From an uncultured Azospirillum sp. (GTDB lineage: Bacteria > Pseudomonadota > Alphaproteobacteria > RF32 > CAG-239), in the NCBI GenBank assembly GCA_902489795.1, contig CABUBU010000002.1, forward strand, positions 1 through 64,000: 64,000 nucleotides of DNA. Reading direction: 5' to 3'. The translations under genes were made by a program, and so were the position numbers. The notes under the pieces are model-generated. The model was not told the origin of the DNA and made no database searches. It saw only the letters and a list, made by a program, of their open reading frames with translations. Below are positions 17,190 through 26,545 of the stretch, piece after piece (within the stretch, counting starts at the first letter, position 1; every line of letters begins with the position of its first letter).

Positions 17190-17753
17190 TCAGAAACGAT
17201 AACCGATTCCTGCGCGAATGGACAGATTGTCATAGTATATGATTCCTTCTTTATCATTTTTCGGGAACATATAACTGACATCCACATTGACGAACAGTCT
17301 TTTGCTGATCGCAATGTTGGTTCCGGCTTTGAGACGCCAGTGGAACAGGTCTTTTTCAAAGAGATCATGTCCGCAATGGTTACTTTCTGCCTCTTCCAAC
17401 ACTGTATTTCCCCAATTGATCCAAGAACTCATGAGATATATCTCATACTTTTTCTTGAATGTGTGAGCCAGACCGAAAGACGGGCTGAAATACAGCATTT
17501 GTTTACGCGAGAAAGAAGCCCCCGGATCAATCCAACTGCCGCCGACTTCAAATTCTGCCCTCACAAAGTAACAGTTAAGTCCGATTGCGGCACCGTAGAT
17601 TGGCGCGGGTTCCAGAATGTTTCCCCCTGTGTAGACGATGGCACTTGCTTTGATTGCGTCGTCTGCCCAATAGTTCTCACTTGCGCTCTGCGCCGATACA
17701 CTCATAGCTGGGAAGCACATGGCTGCAGCTATAGATAAAATTATTTTCTTCAT
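17190..17753 (-). CDS. Outer membrane beta-barrel protein, Bacteroidota-like
   Basis: A 187-residue protein with a signal peptide (MKKIILSIAAAMCFPAMSVSAQS), amphipathic beta strands throughout and the C-terminal strand IRAGIGYRF ending in Phe, as needed for barrel assembly. Signal ending in AQS, frequent Tyr/Asn and lower GC resemble small porin-like proteins of Bacteroidota rather than the surrounding genes. The upstream sequence contains TACTTTTG, which fits the Bacteroidota -7 element TAnnTTTG. I infer recent acquisition from a gut Bacteroidota neighbour. Function unknown; no partner gene adjoins it. Confidence 0.75.
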   Translation of the reverse strand: MKKIILSIAAAMCFPAMSVSAQSASENYWADDAIKASAIVYTGGNILEPAPIYGAAIGLNCYFVRAEFEVGGSWIDPGASFSRKQMLYFSPSFGLAHTFKKKYEIYLMSSWINWGNTVLEEAESNHCGHDLFEKDLFHWRLKAGTNIAISKRLFVNVDVSYMFPKNDKEGIIYYDNLSIRAGIGYRF

Positions 17754-17955
17754 ACAAAATAGTTAAGTTACCAGTTTTCAGTATAAAACATATTACGCAA
17801 AAGTAAATCAAAAAATTGACAAAAAGGTTGTCGCAAACCGAAAAGGCGAGAAGTTTTAGGTATTTGGTCTGCTATTAAATGATATTAAGAGAAATAACAA
17901 ATTAAAAGTGTCTTATATTTTGAAAGAATCGGCGGCGGCTTTTGTGGTAAAACAA

Positions 17956-17984
17956 AAATGTCCTTCTTTAACGGAAGGACATTT
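17956..17984 (-). terminator. Intrinsic terminator of the small lipoprotein gene
   Basis: AAATGTCCTTC (17956-17966) pairs with GAAGGACATTT (17974-17984); on the minus strand T-rich sequence follows. Confidence 0.75.
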
Positions 17985-18004
17985 CTTCTCTCAAGCATAT
18001 GAGC

Positions 18005-18154
18005 TTATTTGCCGCAGGGGCTGATCAGCTCGGAAAGGGAAATGACGCCAAGCAGGTAGTCATTGGTGCAGACTCTTTGGCTGCCGATGGTTCCGCGGGT
18101 GCCGGTGCAGGCGGACAAGGCCAGCAGTACGACGACGAGAGCTAATTTTTTCAT
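18005..18154 (-). CDS. Small lipoprotein
   Basis: A 49-residue protein beginning MKKLALVVVLLALSAC, with a clear lipobox Cys at residue 16, and two more Cys in the mature part (RVCTNDY and SPCGK). ATG at 18152-18154, an AGGA ribosome binding site upstream, and a strong terminator after the stop support expression. Short lipoproteins like this (a second one is at 38.1 kb) are probably outer-membrane anchored; no function can be given. Confidence 0.7.
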   Translation of the reverse strand: MKKLALVVVLLALSACTGTRGTIGSQRVCTNDYLLGVISLSELISPCGK

Positions 18155-18255
18155 ATTTGTAGTCCTTTTGTTAGTTTTTGTAAAATGTCATTTCTGACAT
18201 GCTAAATGTTATATAAGCGATATTTAAAAAGCAAACCAAAATTTCGGGCGGGGGA

Positions 18256-18864
18256 TTATTTTGCCGCTTCCGGCATCCACTCAATGATGCCGTCTGTTTT
18301 TTGCTGTCGCCGCCATCTGGCAAAATCATCGTAGTTTTCGATCCCGTCGCGAAGAACCGCCATATAATATTCTATGCCGGCAATCTTTGCGTCATCCGGC
18401 GTTTCGTATTTCAGCCGTAGGATGGTTTTTCTTTCTTCGGCGCCGGCGGCGGCATTGATCCGGTCGGCAAATTTTTCAAAGTAACCGTCCCAGCGGCAGC
18501 CCTCCGCCATATGGATCATGTCAATCTGCCAGGTGTTTCCGTCATCGCTTTGATACCATGCGTGCCATTCCAGACAGGCGTCTTCTTCGGCTGTCAGGTT
18601 GACGTATTCCGTTTTGACGATTCGCGGATTTTCCGCCAGCCGCGCTATTGCCCGAAAGCTTTCGGCCACATTGAGTCGCGGTGTGTAAACGTGAAAATCT
18701 ATGTCCCGGTGTTTCATCAGCAGGCCGGTTTTGAGCGAACCGATCAGGTTGATTTTGGCGCCGATACTTTGCCAGCAGCCAATGACGTTGCTTTGCTCAA
18801 TGACAAGAAAGGCCTGTTTTCTGTTTTCGGCTGCCAGCTTCAGTATTTTTTCCGTCGTTTCCAT
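18256..18864 (-). CDS. Nucleotidyltransferase-fold protein
   Basis: A 202-residue soluble protein, start chosen at ATG 18864 because AGGAGGAG lies just upstream; the longer frame has no ribosome binding site. It carries IGSLKTGLL followed by KHRDIDFHVY, the GS-x(n)-DxD pattern of minimal nucleotidyltransferases, and later WQIDMIHM, which could give the third acidic residue. Members of this fold transfer nucleotides to proteins, RNA or antibiotics. The substrate is unknown. It is divergent from the flavoprotein gene. Confidence 0.6.
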   Translation of the reverse strand: METTEKILKLAAENRKQAFLVIEQSNVIGCWQSIGAKINLIGSLKTGLLMKHRDIDFHVYTPRLNVAESFRAIARLAENPRIVKTEYVNLTAEEDACLEWHAWYQSDDGNTWQIDMIHMAEGCRWDGYFEKFADRINAAAGAEERKTILRLKYETPDDAKIAGIEYYMAVLRDGIENYDDFARWRRQQKTDGIIEWMPEAAK

Positions 18865-18981
18865 TTTCTGCTCTCCTCCTGTTGACGACGGCATTATAAA
18901 CGGTTTATCATACCGGGCAATTGAAAAATCCCGCCGGCGGAATAAATAAAAGTACGGTCGGAAAATGCAAACGGAGAAAAA

Positions 18982-19608
18982 ATGAAGGTATTGATGATAA
19001 ACGGCAGCCCCAACGAACACGGCTGCACCGACACAGCTTTGAAAATCGTTTCCGGCGCGTTGGCGGAAGACGGTGTCGAAAGCGAAACCGTCTGGCTCGG
19101 CAACCGCGCCGTGCAGGACTGCATCGGATGCGCTGCCTGCCGGAAGCTGAACAACCGCTGTGTGTTTGATGACGACGTTGTCAACCGTATTTTGGAGAAA
19201 GCGGAGCAGGCCGACGGTTTCGTTTTCGGTTCGCCGACGTATTATGCGCACTCAAACGGCCGCATCCTGTCGGTTCTTGACCGGGTGTTTTATGCCGGTT
19301 CGTCCGTTTTTGCCGGCAAACCCGGTGCCGCCGTCGTTTCCGCCCGCCGGGCGGGCACTACCGCCAACCTTGATGTCATCAACAAATATTTCATGATCAG
19401 CCGTATGCCGGTTGTCAGCAGCTGTTACTGGAACATGGTGCACGGCAACAAGCCGGAAGAAGTCTGGCAGGATAAGGAAGGCGTGCAGATCATGCGCATT
19501 TTGGGGCACGAGATGTCATGGTTGTTAAAATCGATTGAAACCGGCCGGAAGTCCGGCCTTTCCCGGCCGGAACCGGAAGAGAAAATCCGTACCAATTTTA
19601 TCCGTTGA
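18982..19608 (+). CDS. NADPH-dependent FMN reductase / flavodoxin-fold protein
   Basis: A 208-residue flavodoxin-like oxidoreductase. MINGSPNEHGCTDTAL is the FMN phosphate loop, GCAACRKLNNRC is a Cys-rich loop as in iron-sulphur flavoproteins, and GSPTYYAHSNG contacts the flavin ring. The family reduces quinones, azo compounds or small redox partners with NAD(P)H; the Cys cluster could hold an Fe-S site, but only two or three ligands are evident. ATG 18982 is preceded by GGAG. It ends in a good terminator and has no operon partner. Confidence 0.85.
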   Translation: MKVLMINGSPNEHGCTDTALKIVSGALAEDGVESETVWLGNRAVQDCIGCAACRKLNNRCVFDDDVVNRILEKAEQADGFVFGSPTYYAHSNGRILSVLDRVFYAGSSVFAGKPGAAVVSARRAGTTANLDVINKYFMISRMPVVSSCYWNMVHGNKPEEVWQDKEGVQIMRILGHEMSWLLKSIETGRKSGLSRPEPEEKIRTNFIR

Positions 19609-19622
19609 ATGCCGGTGTAAGG

Positions 19623-19655
19623 AAAAGCTCCCGCAGATTTTGCGGGAGCTTTTTC
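19623..19655. terminator. Bidirectional terminator between flavoprotein gene and trpS
   Basis: AGCTCCCGCA (19626-19635) pairs with TGCGGGAGCT (19641-19650) with flanking A and T runs; it serves both convergent genes. Confidence 0.85.
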
Positions 19656-19674
19656 GTTGGCAGAATTTTTCCGG

Positions 19675-20691
19675 TTACCTGCCGAAAACGGCGTTTTTGA
19701 GGCGTTTGAGGGTGGCGCGGGCGACCGGTCGCGCTTTGGCGGCGCCTTCTTCCAGCATACCTTCCACCTCATCGTAGTGAGCCATGTAGTAGTTGTATTT
19801 TTCCCGGGCGTCTCTTATCTCGCTGACAACGGTATCAAGCAACATGTTTTTGATGTGACCGTAGCCGAGTCTGCCCTGTCGCAGGCCGTTGCCCATTTCC
19901 CGCAGTTGTTCGGGAGATGCGATGGATTTGTATATTTCATAAACCAGAATTTCGTCCGGGTTTTTGGGTTCTTCCATCGGCCGGGAGTCGGTTTTGATTG
20001 AAAAAATGGCTTTCTTGATTGCCTTGTCGTCTTCAAACAGCGGGATGACGTTGCCGTAGGATTTGCTCATCTTGCGGCCGTCGATGCCGGGAACGACCGC
20101 CACGTTTTCGTCGATCGAATATTCCGGCAGCACCAACAATTGTTTGTTGTAATGGGCATTGATGGCGCCGGCGATGTCGCGGGCGATTTCCACGTGCTGC
20201 ACCTGATCCTTGCCGACCGGCACGATATCGGTGTCATAAGCAAGGATGTCGGCGGCCATCAGCGTGGGGTAAGTGTAAAGACCCATGTTGATGCCGTCGT
20301 CGTCGGGTTTGCCGGCTTCGCGGTTGCGGTCGACCGCGGCTTTGTAGGCGTGCGCCTTGTTCATAAAGCCTTTTGGCGTATAGGCATACAGGATGGTGGT
20401 GATTTCCGGAATTTCCGCAATGTCCGACTGACGATAGAAAACCGAACGGGAAGGGTCGAGGCCGGCAGCCAGGTAGATGCAGGCGATTTCTTTGAGTTTC
20501 TGGTTTAAGACCGCCGGGTCTTTCTCCGCGTTGATGGCATGATAATCGGCAATGAACATGTAATGTTTCCCGCCGGCGTCAAGCGCCTGATGTCCCAGCC
20601 GGATGGCCGGTTTGATGGCGCCGAGATAGTTGCCGAGATGCGGTGTTCCGGTCGGCTTCACACCGGTTAAAACTTTTTTGTCTTCAAACAT
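19675..20691 (-). CDS. trpS: Tryptophanyl-tRNA synthetase
   Basis: A 338-residue class I aminoacyl-tRNA synthetase charging tRNA-Trp. The HIGH-type motif is TGTPHLGNYLGAI near the N-terminus, and the KMSKS loop is GRKMSKSYGN near residue 205. The length and the MAADILAYDTDIVPVG block match the bacterial TrpRS family. ATG at 20691 is divergent from serS, with about 97 bp between the two starts, so the pair may share an upstream control region. Confidence 0.97.
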   Translation of the reverse strand: MFEDKKVLTGVKPTGTPHLGNYLGAIKPAIRLGHQALDAGGKHYMFIADYHAINAEKDPAVLNQKLKEIACIYLAAGLDPSRSVFYRQSDIAEIPEITTILYAYTPKGFMNKAHAYKAAVDRNREAGKPDDDGINMGLYTYPTLMAADILAYDTDIVPVGKDQVQHVEIARDIAGAINAHYNKQLLVLPEYSIDENVAVVPGIDGRKMSKSYGNVIPLFEDDKAIKKAIFSIKTDSRPMEEPKNPDEILVYEIYKSIASPEQLREMGNGLRQGRLGYGHIKNMLLDTVVSEIRDAREKYNYYMAHYDEVEGMLEEGAAKARPVARATLKRLKNAVFGR

Positions 20692-20788
20692 TTTTTGTCG
20701 GTCCTCTTAAAATTTTTATTGTATTTATTTGTAAAATTGATACTCTGTCCGCGTTTATAAATCAATTAAAAAACTAAGGACATGTGAA

Positions 20789-22066
20789 ATGCTGGATATA
20801 AAATTCATTATCGAAAATCAGAAACTGGTGGAAGAAGGCATTGCCAAAAAAGGTTTGTCCGTCGACATTCCCGCCCTGATCGCCCTGCATTTGGACATCA
20901 ACAAGCTGAAAACCTCTTCTCAGGCGTTGGCCGAAGAAAAGAACCGGCTGAGCAATTCGATCAAATCCGCTTCCGCGGAAGAACGTCCGGCAATCATCGC
21001 CAAAAGCAAAGCCCTCGGCGAAGAACTGAAGGTTGAACAGGAAAAACTGGCGGTTGAACAGAAAAAGTTTGACGATATTATGTGGCGCATGCCCAACCTG
21101 CCGAGCCCGGAAAGCCCGGTCGGTGCCGACGACAGTGAAAACGTGGTTCGCCGCCGCGTGGGCGAGCCGACAAAGTTTGACTTCACGCCCCGCGACCATG
21201 TCGAACTGATGGAGTTAAACGGCTGGAGCGAAATGGAGCGGATCACCAAAGTCTGCGGTTCCCGCACCTATGCCATTGCCAATGAACTGGCGCGGCTGGA
21301 ACTGGCGATTCATCTGCTGGTCATGGACAAGTTGGCGGAAAACGGCTTCCGGGTAATTACCGTGCCTTCGCTGTCCAAGGAAAAACCGCTTTACGGTCAG
21401 GGATATCTGCCGTTTGCCCGTGATGAAATTTATTACATGCCCGAAGACGACCTCTATTTGTCGGGAACGGCCGAACTGATTTTGAATTCGCTCAGAGCCG
21501 ACGAAATCATTCCCGAAAACGAACTGCCGATTCTTTATGCCGGCTTTTCCCCCTGTTTCCGCCGCGAGGCCGGCGCCGCCGGCAAAGATACCCGCGGTCT
21601 GACCAGGGTTCACCAGTTTATGAAGACGGAACAGTTCGTTATCTGCAAAAATGACGTTAACGAAAGCGAAAAGTGGCATCAGAAACTGCTGCAGATTTCC
21701 GAAGAGGTTTTACAGGATCTGGAACTGCCGTATCAGGTGCTGGAAGTCTGCACCGGCGACATGGGCGCGCCCAAATACCGTCAGTATGACCTTGAGGCAT
21801 GGGTGCCGAGCCAGAACTGCTATCGCGAAACCCACAGTTGTTCCAACATTACCGACTGGCAGGCTCGCCGTACCAACCTGCGTTATCGCGACAACGCCGA
21901 CGGCAGAGTCAAATTCGTGCATACGCTGAACAATACCGGCATTGCCACCCCGCGGGCGCTGGTGCCGTTCCTGGAAAATCATCAGCAGGCCGACGGCTCG
22001 GTTCGCATTCCGGAAAAACTGCAGCCTTACATGATGGGCAAAAAGTTCATCGGCGGCAAAAAATAG
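20789..22066 (+). CDS. serS: Seryl-tRNA synthetase
   Basis: A 425-residue class II synthetase for tRNA-Ser (and tRNA-Sec where present). Residues about 30-105 form the long antiparallel coiled-coil arm that grips the tRNA variable arm; motif 2 is FRREAGAAGKDTRGL and motif 3 is in ETHSCSNITDWQARR. Start ATG 20789 has AAGGA upstream. Full length, with a strong terminator after the stop. Confidence 0.97.
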   Translation: MLDIKFIIENQKLVEEGIAKKGLSVDIPALIALHLDINKLKTSSQALAEEKNRLSNSIKSASAEERPAIIAKSKALGEELKVEQEKLAVEQKKFDDIMWRMPNLPSPESPVGADDSENVVRRRVGEPTKFDFTPRDHVELMELNGWSEMERITKVCGSRTYAIANELARLELAIHLLVMDKLAENGFRVITVPSLSKEKPLYGQGYLPFARDEIYYMPEDDLYLSGTAELILNSLRADEIIPENELPILYAGFSPCFRREAGAAGKDTRGLTRVHQFMKTEQFVICKNDVNESEKWHQKLLQISEEVLQDLELPYQVLEVCTGDMGAPKYRQYDLEAWVPSQNCYRETHSCSNITDWQARRTNLRYRDNADGRVKFVHTLNNTGIATPRALVPFLENHQQADGSVRIPEKLQPYMMGKKFIGGKK

Positions 22067-22078
22067 ACGCATAAAAGC

Positions 22079-22106
22079 AAAACCCCGGGTTTCCGGGGTT
22101 TTGTTT
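22079..22106 (+). terminator. Intrinsic terminator of serS
   Basis: AAAACCCCGG (22079-22088) pairs with CCGGGGTTTT (22093-22102) around GTTT, followed by GTTTTG. Confidence 0.85.
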
Positions 22107-22178
22107 TGCAATCTTTCTCCTTCGGCCGGACCGGGAGGAGAAATTTTTCCTCAGGATACAAAAGTTCCCGATGAAAAA

Positions 22179-22206
22179 TTGACAAAAAAGCGAAGCCGTA
22201 TATAAT
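22179..22206 (+). promoter_or_regulatory. Promoter of the giant PcfJ-like gene
   Basis: TTGACA (22179-22184), a 16-bp spacer and a perfect TATAAT (22201-22206). The -35 context (aaaattgacaaaaaagc) is nearly the same as at the 48.0-kb promoter of another lineage-specific gene. Confidence 0.75.
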
Positions 22207-22244
22207 TAAAAAAATGGCCAAAGACGGATTTTGCGGGGGAAAAT

Positions 22245-25200
22245 ATGAGTAATCAGGTATTGTTGGGGCAGGCGCTGCGGTCGATTGTCCTGAAAGGTTC
22301 AAAGGAAACCGAAGAGCGTTATGAGCGGGAGTTGGCCGCGGCGGAAGCCGACCGCAAAAAGGCCGAAGCCGAATTTAGGGCTGCCGGTGCCGTCCGCATC
22401 AAGGAGATAAAACAGCGGATCGGAGAGCTTTCGGCAGAGATCAGACAGGCTGCGCCGCAACAAAAGAGAACGCTCGGCGAAGAAATCAAAAAGCTGAATG
22501 CGGAGATTGAGAGCCTGAAAACGCCGCCGGCCAACCGTTTTGCTTATCTTGACAGCGAAATCAAGGCCTATGCCGGCAGTCAGCTGCTGTTTAAACCGCT
22601 GCTTTCGCCGCAGACGCTGGCAAAATACGGCGTTGCCTTTTCTTTTAACGAGCAGGGGCGGCTGGTGCTTGATGCCGACGAGTTGCGCGAGAGCCCCCTC
22701 GGCGACAAAATCCGCTCCGGCGCCGATTATATTTTCGAACGCACCCGCGATCTTGGCGAAAAAATTACCCGTGCCGCCGACGTCAACAACATTGTGCTGA
22801 TGGATGCCAAAAGACTGTTGTCGAGGGAACCGGAAGAAATAGATTTTGAACTGATTGAGGAATGTCATAACGCGTTCAATGCGGAAAAGGCCGAGCGGGA
22901 AAAGAAAAGCAAGGAGCTTGCCCGCCGCCGTGAGGAAAGCCGCACCGGCATCAGGGTGATAAAAGAGTATCCCGACGGCTATTCGATGGTCGAAATGCTG
23001 CCGAGTCCGGTTTATGACGAAAACGGAAAACTGCTTCATCATGTTTCGCTGAAATACGAATCCGACGAGATGGGGCACTGCGTCGGCCGCGGGGGATATA
23101 ATGACCGTATCGGCACCGAAGGCTGGCATTTTTATTCGCTGCGCGGCCCGAACGAGGACGGCGTGTTGGTGCCGCACTGCACGATTTCGATAGAAAACGG
23201 CCGCCTGGCGCAAATCAAAGGCAATTCCAACCTGGCGGTCAAAAACCGTTATGTGGCCGACGTGCGCGATTTTGTGCAGTCGCTTGACATGCCGATTCCC
23301 AATTCGGAAAAGGAACGCATCGGTTATGTAAAAGACGTTAACAGGCGGGAAGTCGACCTGTTTGATTTGCAGCCGGGAACGGAACTAGAGAGTCTGAAGC
23401 TTGCGGCCGGCGATTATAAGGGCATCCGGTTGCAAAATGTTGCCCGGGTCGGCTGTCTGAGTTTTGAAGGCAAAGTCGATCTCAGAGATTACCGCGAGGC
23501 GGCGGCAATCGGCCGTATCGATTCCCTGACGCTGGAAACAGCGGAAGACGCGGCTCTTTACGATCGGGTGCCGCTCAATGTTGGCAAACTGCTGATTACC
23601 GGCGGCATTCTGCCGCGGCATCTGGGACGGGCCGAAACCGTTGTGCTGGGCAAAGACGCAAAAGTGGACTTTTCCCGCGACTGGGAGAACGTCCGCCGGC
23701 TGGAACTGAACGATGAAACCGTTCTTGACGCCCGGCGGCTGCCGGTGTTTGCCGAAGGGATCAAAGGCGGCATCTGGCATCATGTGGAAAATCTGACAAC
23801 GTTTGAATTGTTGAACAAAATGCTCGGAAGCGAATGGACTGCTGCTCATTGCCGGGTAGAAAACGGCAAGACGATTGTTGATGCCGACCTGGACTTAAGC
23901 GGGCGCGGCCTTGTCCGGCTGCCGCCGGATATGAAAAATACGGTAGTTCTGGGAACGCTTGATTTGTCGGATAATCGGCTGGACGATGTCAGTGCGCCGC
24001 TTGCGTATCCGGATTGCGAAAGAATGATTTTGCGGAACGGTTTCGGCGTATATAATCCCGATCGTTTTGAAGCGCTGCCGTATTTGGCGGAGGGAATAGA
24101 CTGCCGTCCTCGGGACGTATATCTGGAAAACCGCAATTTGGCCGAAGTGCTGGACAAATTTGCTCTGATCGACAGGGCGCGGATTAAAAACGAAAACGGC
24201 CGTTTCATAATTGACGGCGACCTGGATCTGGATTCGCTGAATACGTTTGACGGTTCCGGTTTCCCCGGCCGTAACATTGAGAACATTGAAGTGACGGGGC
24301 GGTTTACGGCGTTGTCCGAAATGACAGAATATCCTTCCTGTCGCACGCTTTGCCTGAGAGCTCTGCCGCAGGACGTTACGGTGTCTGATCAAACGGAAAA
24401 GGTGGTGTTTTTGCCGTCCCGCGAACATATAAGCAGGTTGAAAGGCAAAAATCTGAAACGGGTTGTTTTCAATGACTGCTATCTGACCTGCGCGGATTTG
24501 CATAAATTTGATCCCGGCGTCAGTTATGAAGGAACTTTTTACTTAAAGGACGAGCCGGAAGCGGAAAAACCGGCAATGCAAGATTTCTCCGGCCTGCGGT
24601 TTGAAGGCATGTTAACAATTTCCGGCACCTGCAACATTGAAGGCATCAGTCGTTTGCCCCATTGTAAAAAAGTGAATTTTCACGGACGCGTAACGGAAAA
24701 GGAATTGCTGATGCTGCATCCCGAAACCGAAGAACTGCTCTGTCCCGACACGTTTGATTTGGATATGCTTCCCGCCGGCAGCCGTTTGAAATATATTTCT
24801 CTCAACAGCAATTTTTATCACCGGAAAAAGGAAGAGTATACGGATTTTCTGCGTCGGGCTTCCGAGCGCGGAATCGTGTGCGGCTACGGCATTGAACCCG
24901 ACTTATCGCAGGATTTGTCCGATTGTCTGATGAAAAAGGTAGAACTACGCTGGGATGAGCAGCATAAGGATATTTCAACTCTGCCGCAGGCAGAAGAACT
25001 GCGCATACACAGTCCCGCTTACGGTTTTGACAATCGTTTTTTAAAAGATGCTTCGTCATATTTGAAAGTGTTGGATCTGTCCTATATGCGCGATCCTGTC
25101 GATTTTTCGGCACTGCCGCGGGATGTCGCTTTGCAGGAACTGTCCCTCGGCGACAGTCCGGTGCAAAGCGATATTCTCGAACAGTTGCCGAAATCGCTTG

Positions 25201-26009
25201 AATCAATCCGGTTTCTGCGTTGTTCGGGCAACCCTGATCTGGAACCGATTAACCGTATGCCGAATTTGCAACGTCTCGACGTTTCCCAGATGATGGTCCC
25301 GGCCGACGCGCTCGACCGGGTTGACCCCGATCGTCTGGCAGCGCTTGAGGTGAGCGGCGACACCGGTTTGGTCATGCGGGCGGAGGAGATCGTTGCCATC
25401 CATCAATTGCCGCCGTCAAAGGAGAATGATCAGATCAGGAAAATGCATGAGTGGCTGACGACGGAAAACAAAGAAGTGCCCTATTTTGTCCGGCAGGTTG
25501 TTTTTTACGGAACGGCCGGAGAGATATTGTCCGGCAAACATCCGCAGGCGGTTACGGCGGAGGAAATTGCCGCCAGGGTCAAAGGCGTGGAAAACTTCAT
25601 GCTGGACAACTGTGCCAAAATCATCATGGCGGAAGAACGCGGCCATAAAACCGGCAGCGAAAAGGCCGGTCGCGCCGTTTTGGGGGAAAACAAAGGGAAA
25701 AAGCCCGGTTTCTACGGTCATGTCACCGGTTATTATACGCATAGTCCCGATATTTCCAAAGCCGGCAAAATCGTCAGGTCGGTTTTGACCCGCAGTATCC
25801 GCCATCATCCTGATTTTGCCAAAGCAGAAGAAATTGTTGCCGGCCGTCTGTCCGCGCATGCCCGAAATTTGCAGTTGAATTTCAACCGGCAGCTGACGGA
25901 TCGGGGACAAACGCTCAAAGCTTACGTCAATGCCGCACGGTACAACCAAGGCAATGCCGGTTTTAACGCTGCGGTTCGGAAAATGCACGAGTACAAAAGA
26001 TACGGCTGA
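22245..26009 (+). CDS. Giant PcfJ-like protein with leucine-rich segments
   Basis: A 1254-residue protein without signal peptide or membrane segment. Residues about 20-95 form a charged coiled coil (ERELAAAEADRKKAEAEF). Around 265-345 is a block with GHCVGRGGYNDR, HFYSLRG, TISIENGRLAQIKGNSN, which resembles the PcfJ domain of conjugative-plasmid proteins. From about 370 to 1080 the chain is a long array of irregular leucine-rich or solenoid units (LGTLDLSDNRLDDVS, LKVLDLSYMRDPVDFSALP, LQELSLGDSPV, LQRLDVSQ). The basic C-terminus ends HEYKRYG. It has its own promoter and is probably a lineage-specific cytosolic scaffold or secreted effector; I cannot say which. Its last 50 codons are duplicated downstream. 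Confidence 0.8.
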   Translation: MSNQVLLGQALRSIVLKGSKETEERYERELAAAEADRKKAEAEFRAAGAVRIKEIKQRIGELSAEIRQAAPQQKRTLGEEIKKLNAEIESLKTPPANRFAYLDSEIKAYAGSQLLFKPLLSPQTLAKYGVAFSFNEQGRLVLDADELRESPLGDKIRSGADYIFERTRDLGEKITRAADVNNIVLMDAKRLLSREPEEIDFELIEECHNAFNAEKAEREKKSKELARRREESRTGIRVIKEYPDGYSMVEMLPSPVYDENGKLLHHVSLKYESDEMGHCVGRGGYNDRIGTEGWHFYSLRGPNEDGVLVPHCTISIENGRLAQIKGNSNLAVKNRYVADVRDFVQSLDMPIPNSEKERIGYVKDVNRREVDLFDLQPGTELESLKLAAGDYKGIRLQNVARVGCLSFEGKVDLRDYREAAAIGRIDSLTLETAEDAALYDRVPLNVGKLLITGGILPRHLGRAETVVLGKDAKVDFSRDWENVRRLELNDETVLDARRLPVFAEGIKGGIWHHVENLTTFELLNKMLGSEWTAAHCRVENGKTIVDADLDLSGRGLVRLPPDMKNTVVLGTLDLSDNRLDDVSAPLAYPDCERMILRNGFGVYNPDRFEALPYLAEGIDCRPRDVYLENRNLAEVLDKFALIDRARIKNENGRFIIDGDLDLDSLNTFDGSGFPGRNIENIEVTGRFTALSEMTEYPSCRTLCLRALPQDVTVSDQTEKVVFLPSREHISRLKGKNLKRVVFNDCYLTCADLHKFDPGVSYEGTFYLKDEPEAEKPAMQDFSGLRFEGMLTISGTCNIEGISRLPHCKKVNFHGRVTEKELLMLHPETEELLCPDTFDLDMLPAGSRLKYISLNSNFYHRKKEEYTDFLRRASERGIVCGYGIEPDLSQDLSDCLMKKVELRWDEQHKDISTLPQAEELRIHSPAYGFDNRFLKDASSYLKVLDLSYMRDPVDFSALPRDVALQELSLGDSPVQSDILEQLPKSLESIRFLRCSGNPDLEPINRMPNLQRLDVSQMMVPADALDRVDPDRLAALEVSGDTGLVMRAEEIVAIHQLPPSKENDQIRKMHEWLTTENKEVPYFVRQVVFYGTAGEILSGKHPQAVTAEEIAARVKGVENFMLDNCAKIIMAEERGHKTGSEKAGRAVLGENKGKKPGFYGHVTGYYTHSPDISKAGKIVRSVLTRSIRHHPDFAKAEEIVAGRLSAHARNLQLNFNRQLTDRGQTLKAYVNAARYNQGNAGFNAAVRKMHEYKRYG

Positions 26010-26481
26010 CCTGCTGCATATGTCTGTAATTTGCCGTTGAGTTTCAACCGGCGGCAGGCACCGGGCAGAACTTGCCGCTCAAGTTTATGCCGCACGATAC
26101 AGCCAAAACAATGGCGGTTTTAACACAGCGGTTCGGAAAATGCATGAGTATAAATAGATACGGCTGACCTGCTGCATATGTCTGTAATTTGCCGTTGAGT
26201 TTCAACCGGCGGCAGGCACCGGGCAGAACTTGCCGCTCAAGTTTATGCCGCACGATACAGCCAAAACAATGGCGGTTTTAACACAGCGGTTCGGAAAATG
26301 CATGAGTATAAATAGATACGGCTGACCTGCTGCATATGTCTGTAATTTGCCGTTGAGTTTCAACCGGCGGCAGGCACCGGGCAGAACTTGCCGCTCAAGT
26401 TTATGCCGCACGATACAGCCAAAACAATGGCGGTTTTAACACAGCGGTTCGAAAAATGCATGAGTATAAAAGATACGGCTG
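26001..26481 (+). repeat. Tandem copies (about 158 bp) of the preceding gene's 3' end
   Basis: Three tandem units begin at 26001, 26159 and 26317 (periods 158, 158, then 157 bp). Each is a diverged copy of the last 150 bp of the PcfJ-like gene: all contain the equivalents of AARY-Q-N-GFN-AVRKMHEYK. The three units are almost identical to each other but differ clearly from the in-gene parent (about 25850-26000), and none has a start codon of its own. The last unit again ends in the intact YKRYG-stop spelling of the gene. Confidence 0.85.
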
Positions 26482-26545
26482 AATGCCGGCACATGGTTTT
26501 GGGATTTTTTTTCACACAAAAGGCGGAATTAAAATCCCGCCTGCA

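Noticed and set aside
17076..17738. 220-codon plus frame opposite the outer membrane protein
   Set aside because: The minus frame has a signal peptide and barrel C-terminus; the plus frame starts inside the terminator region.
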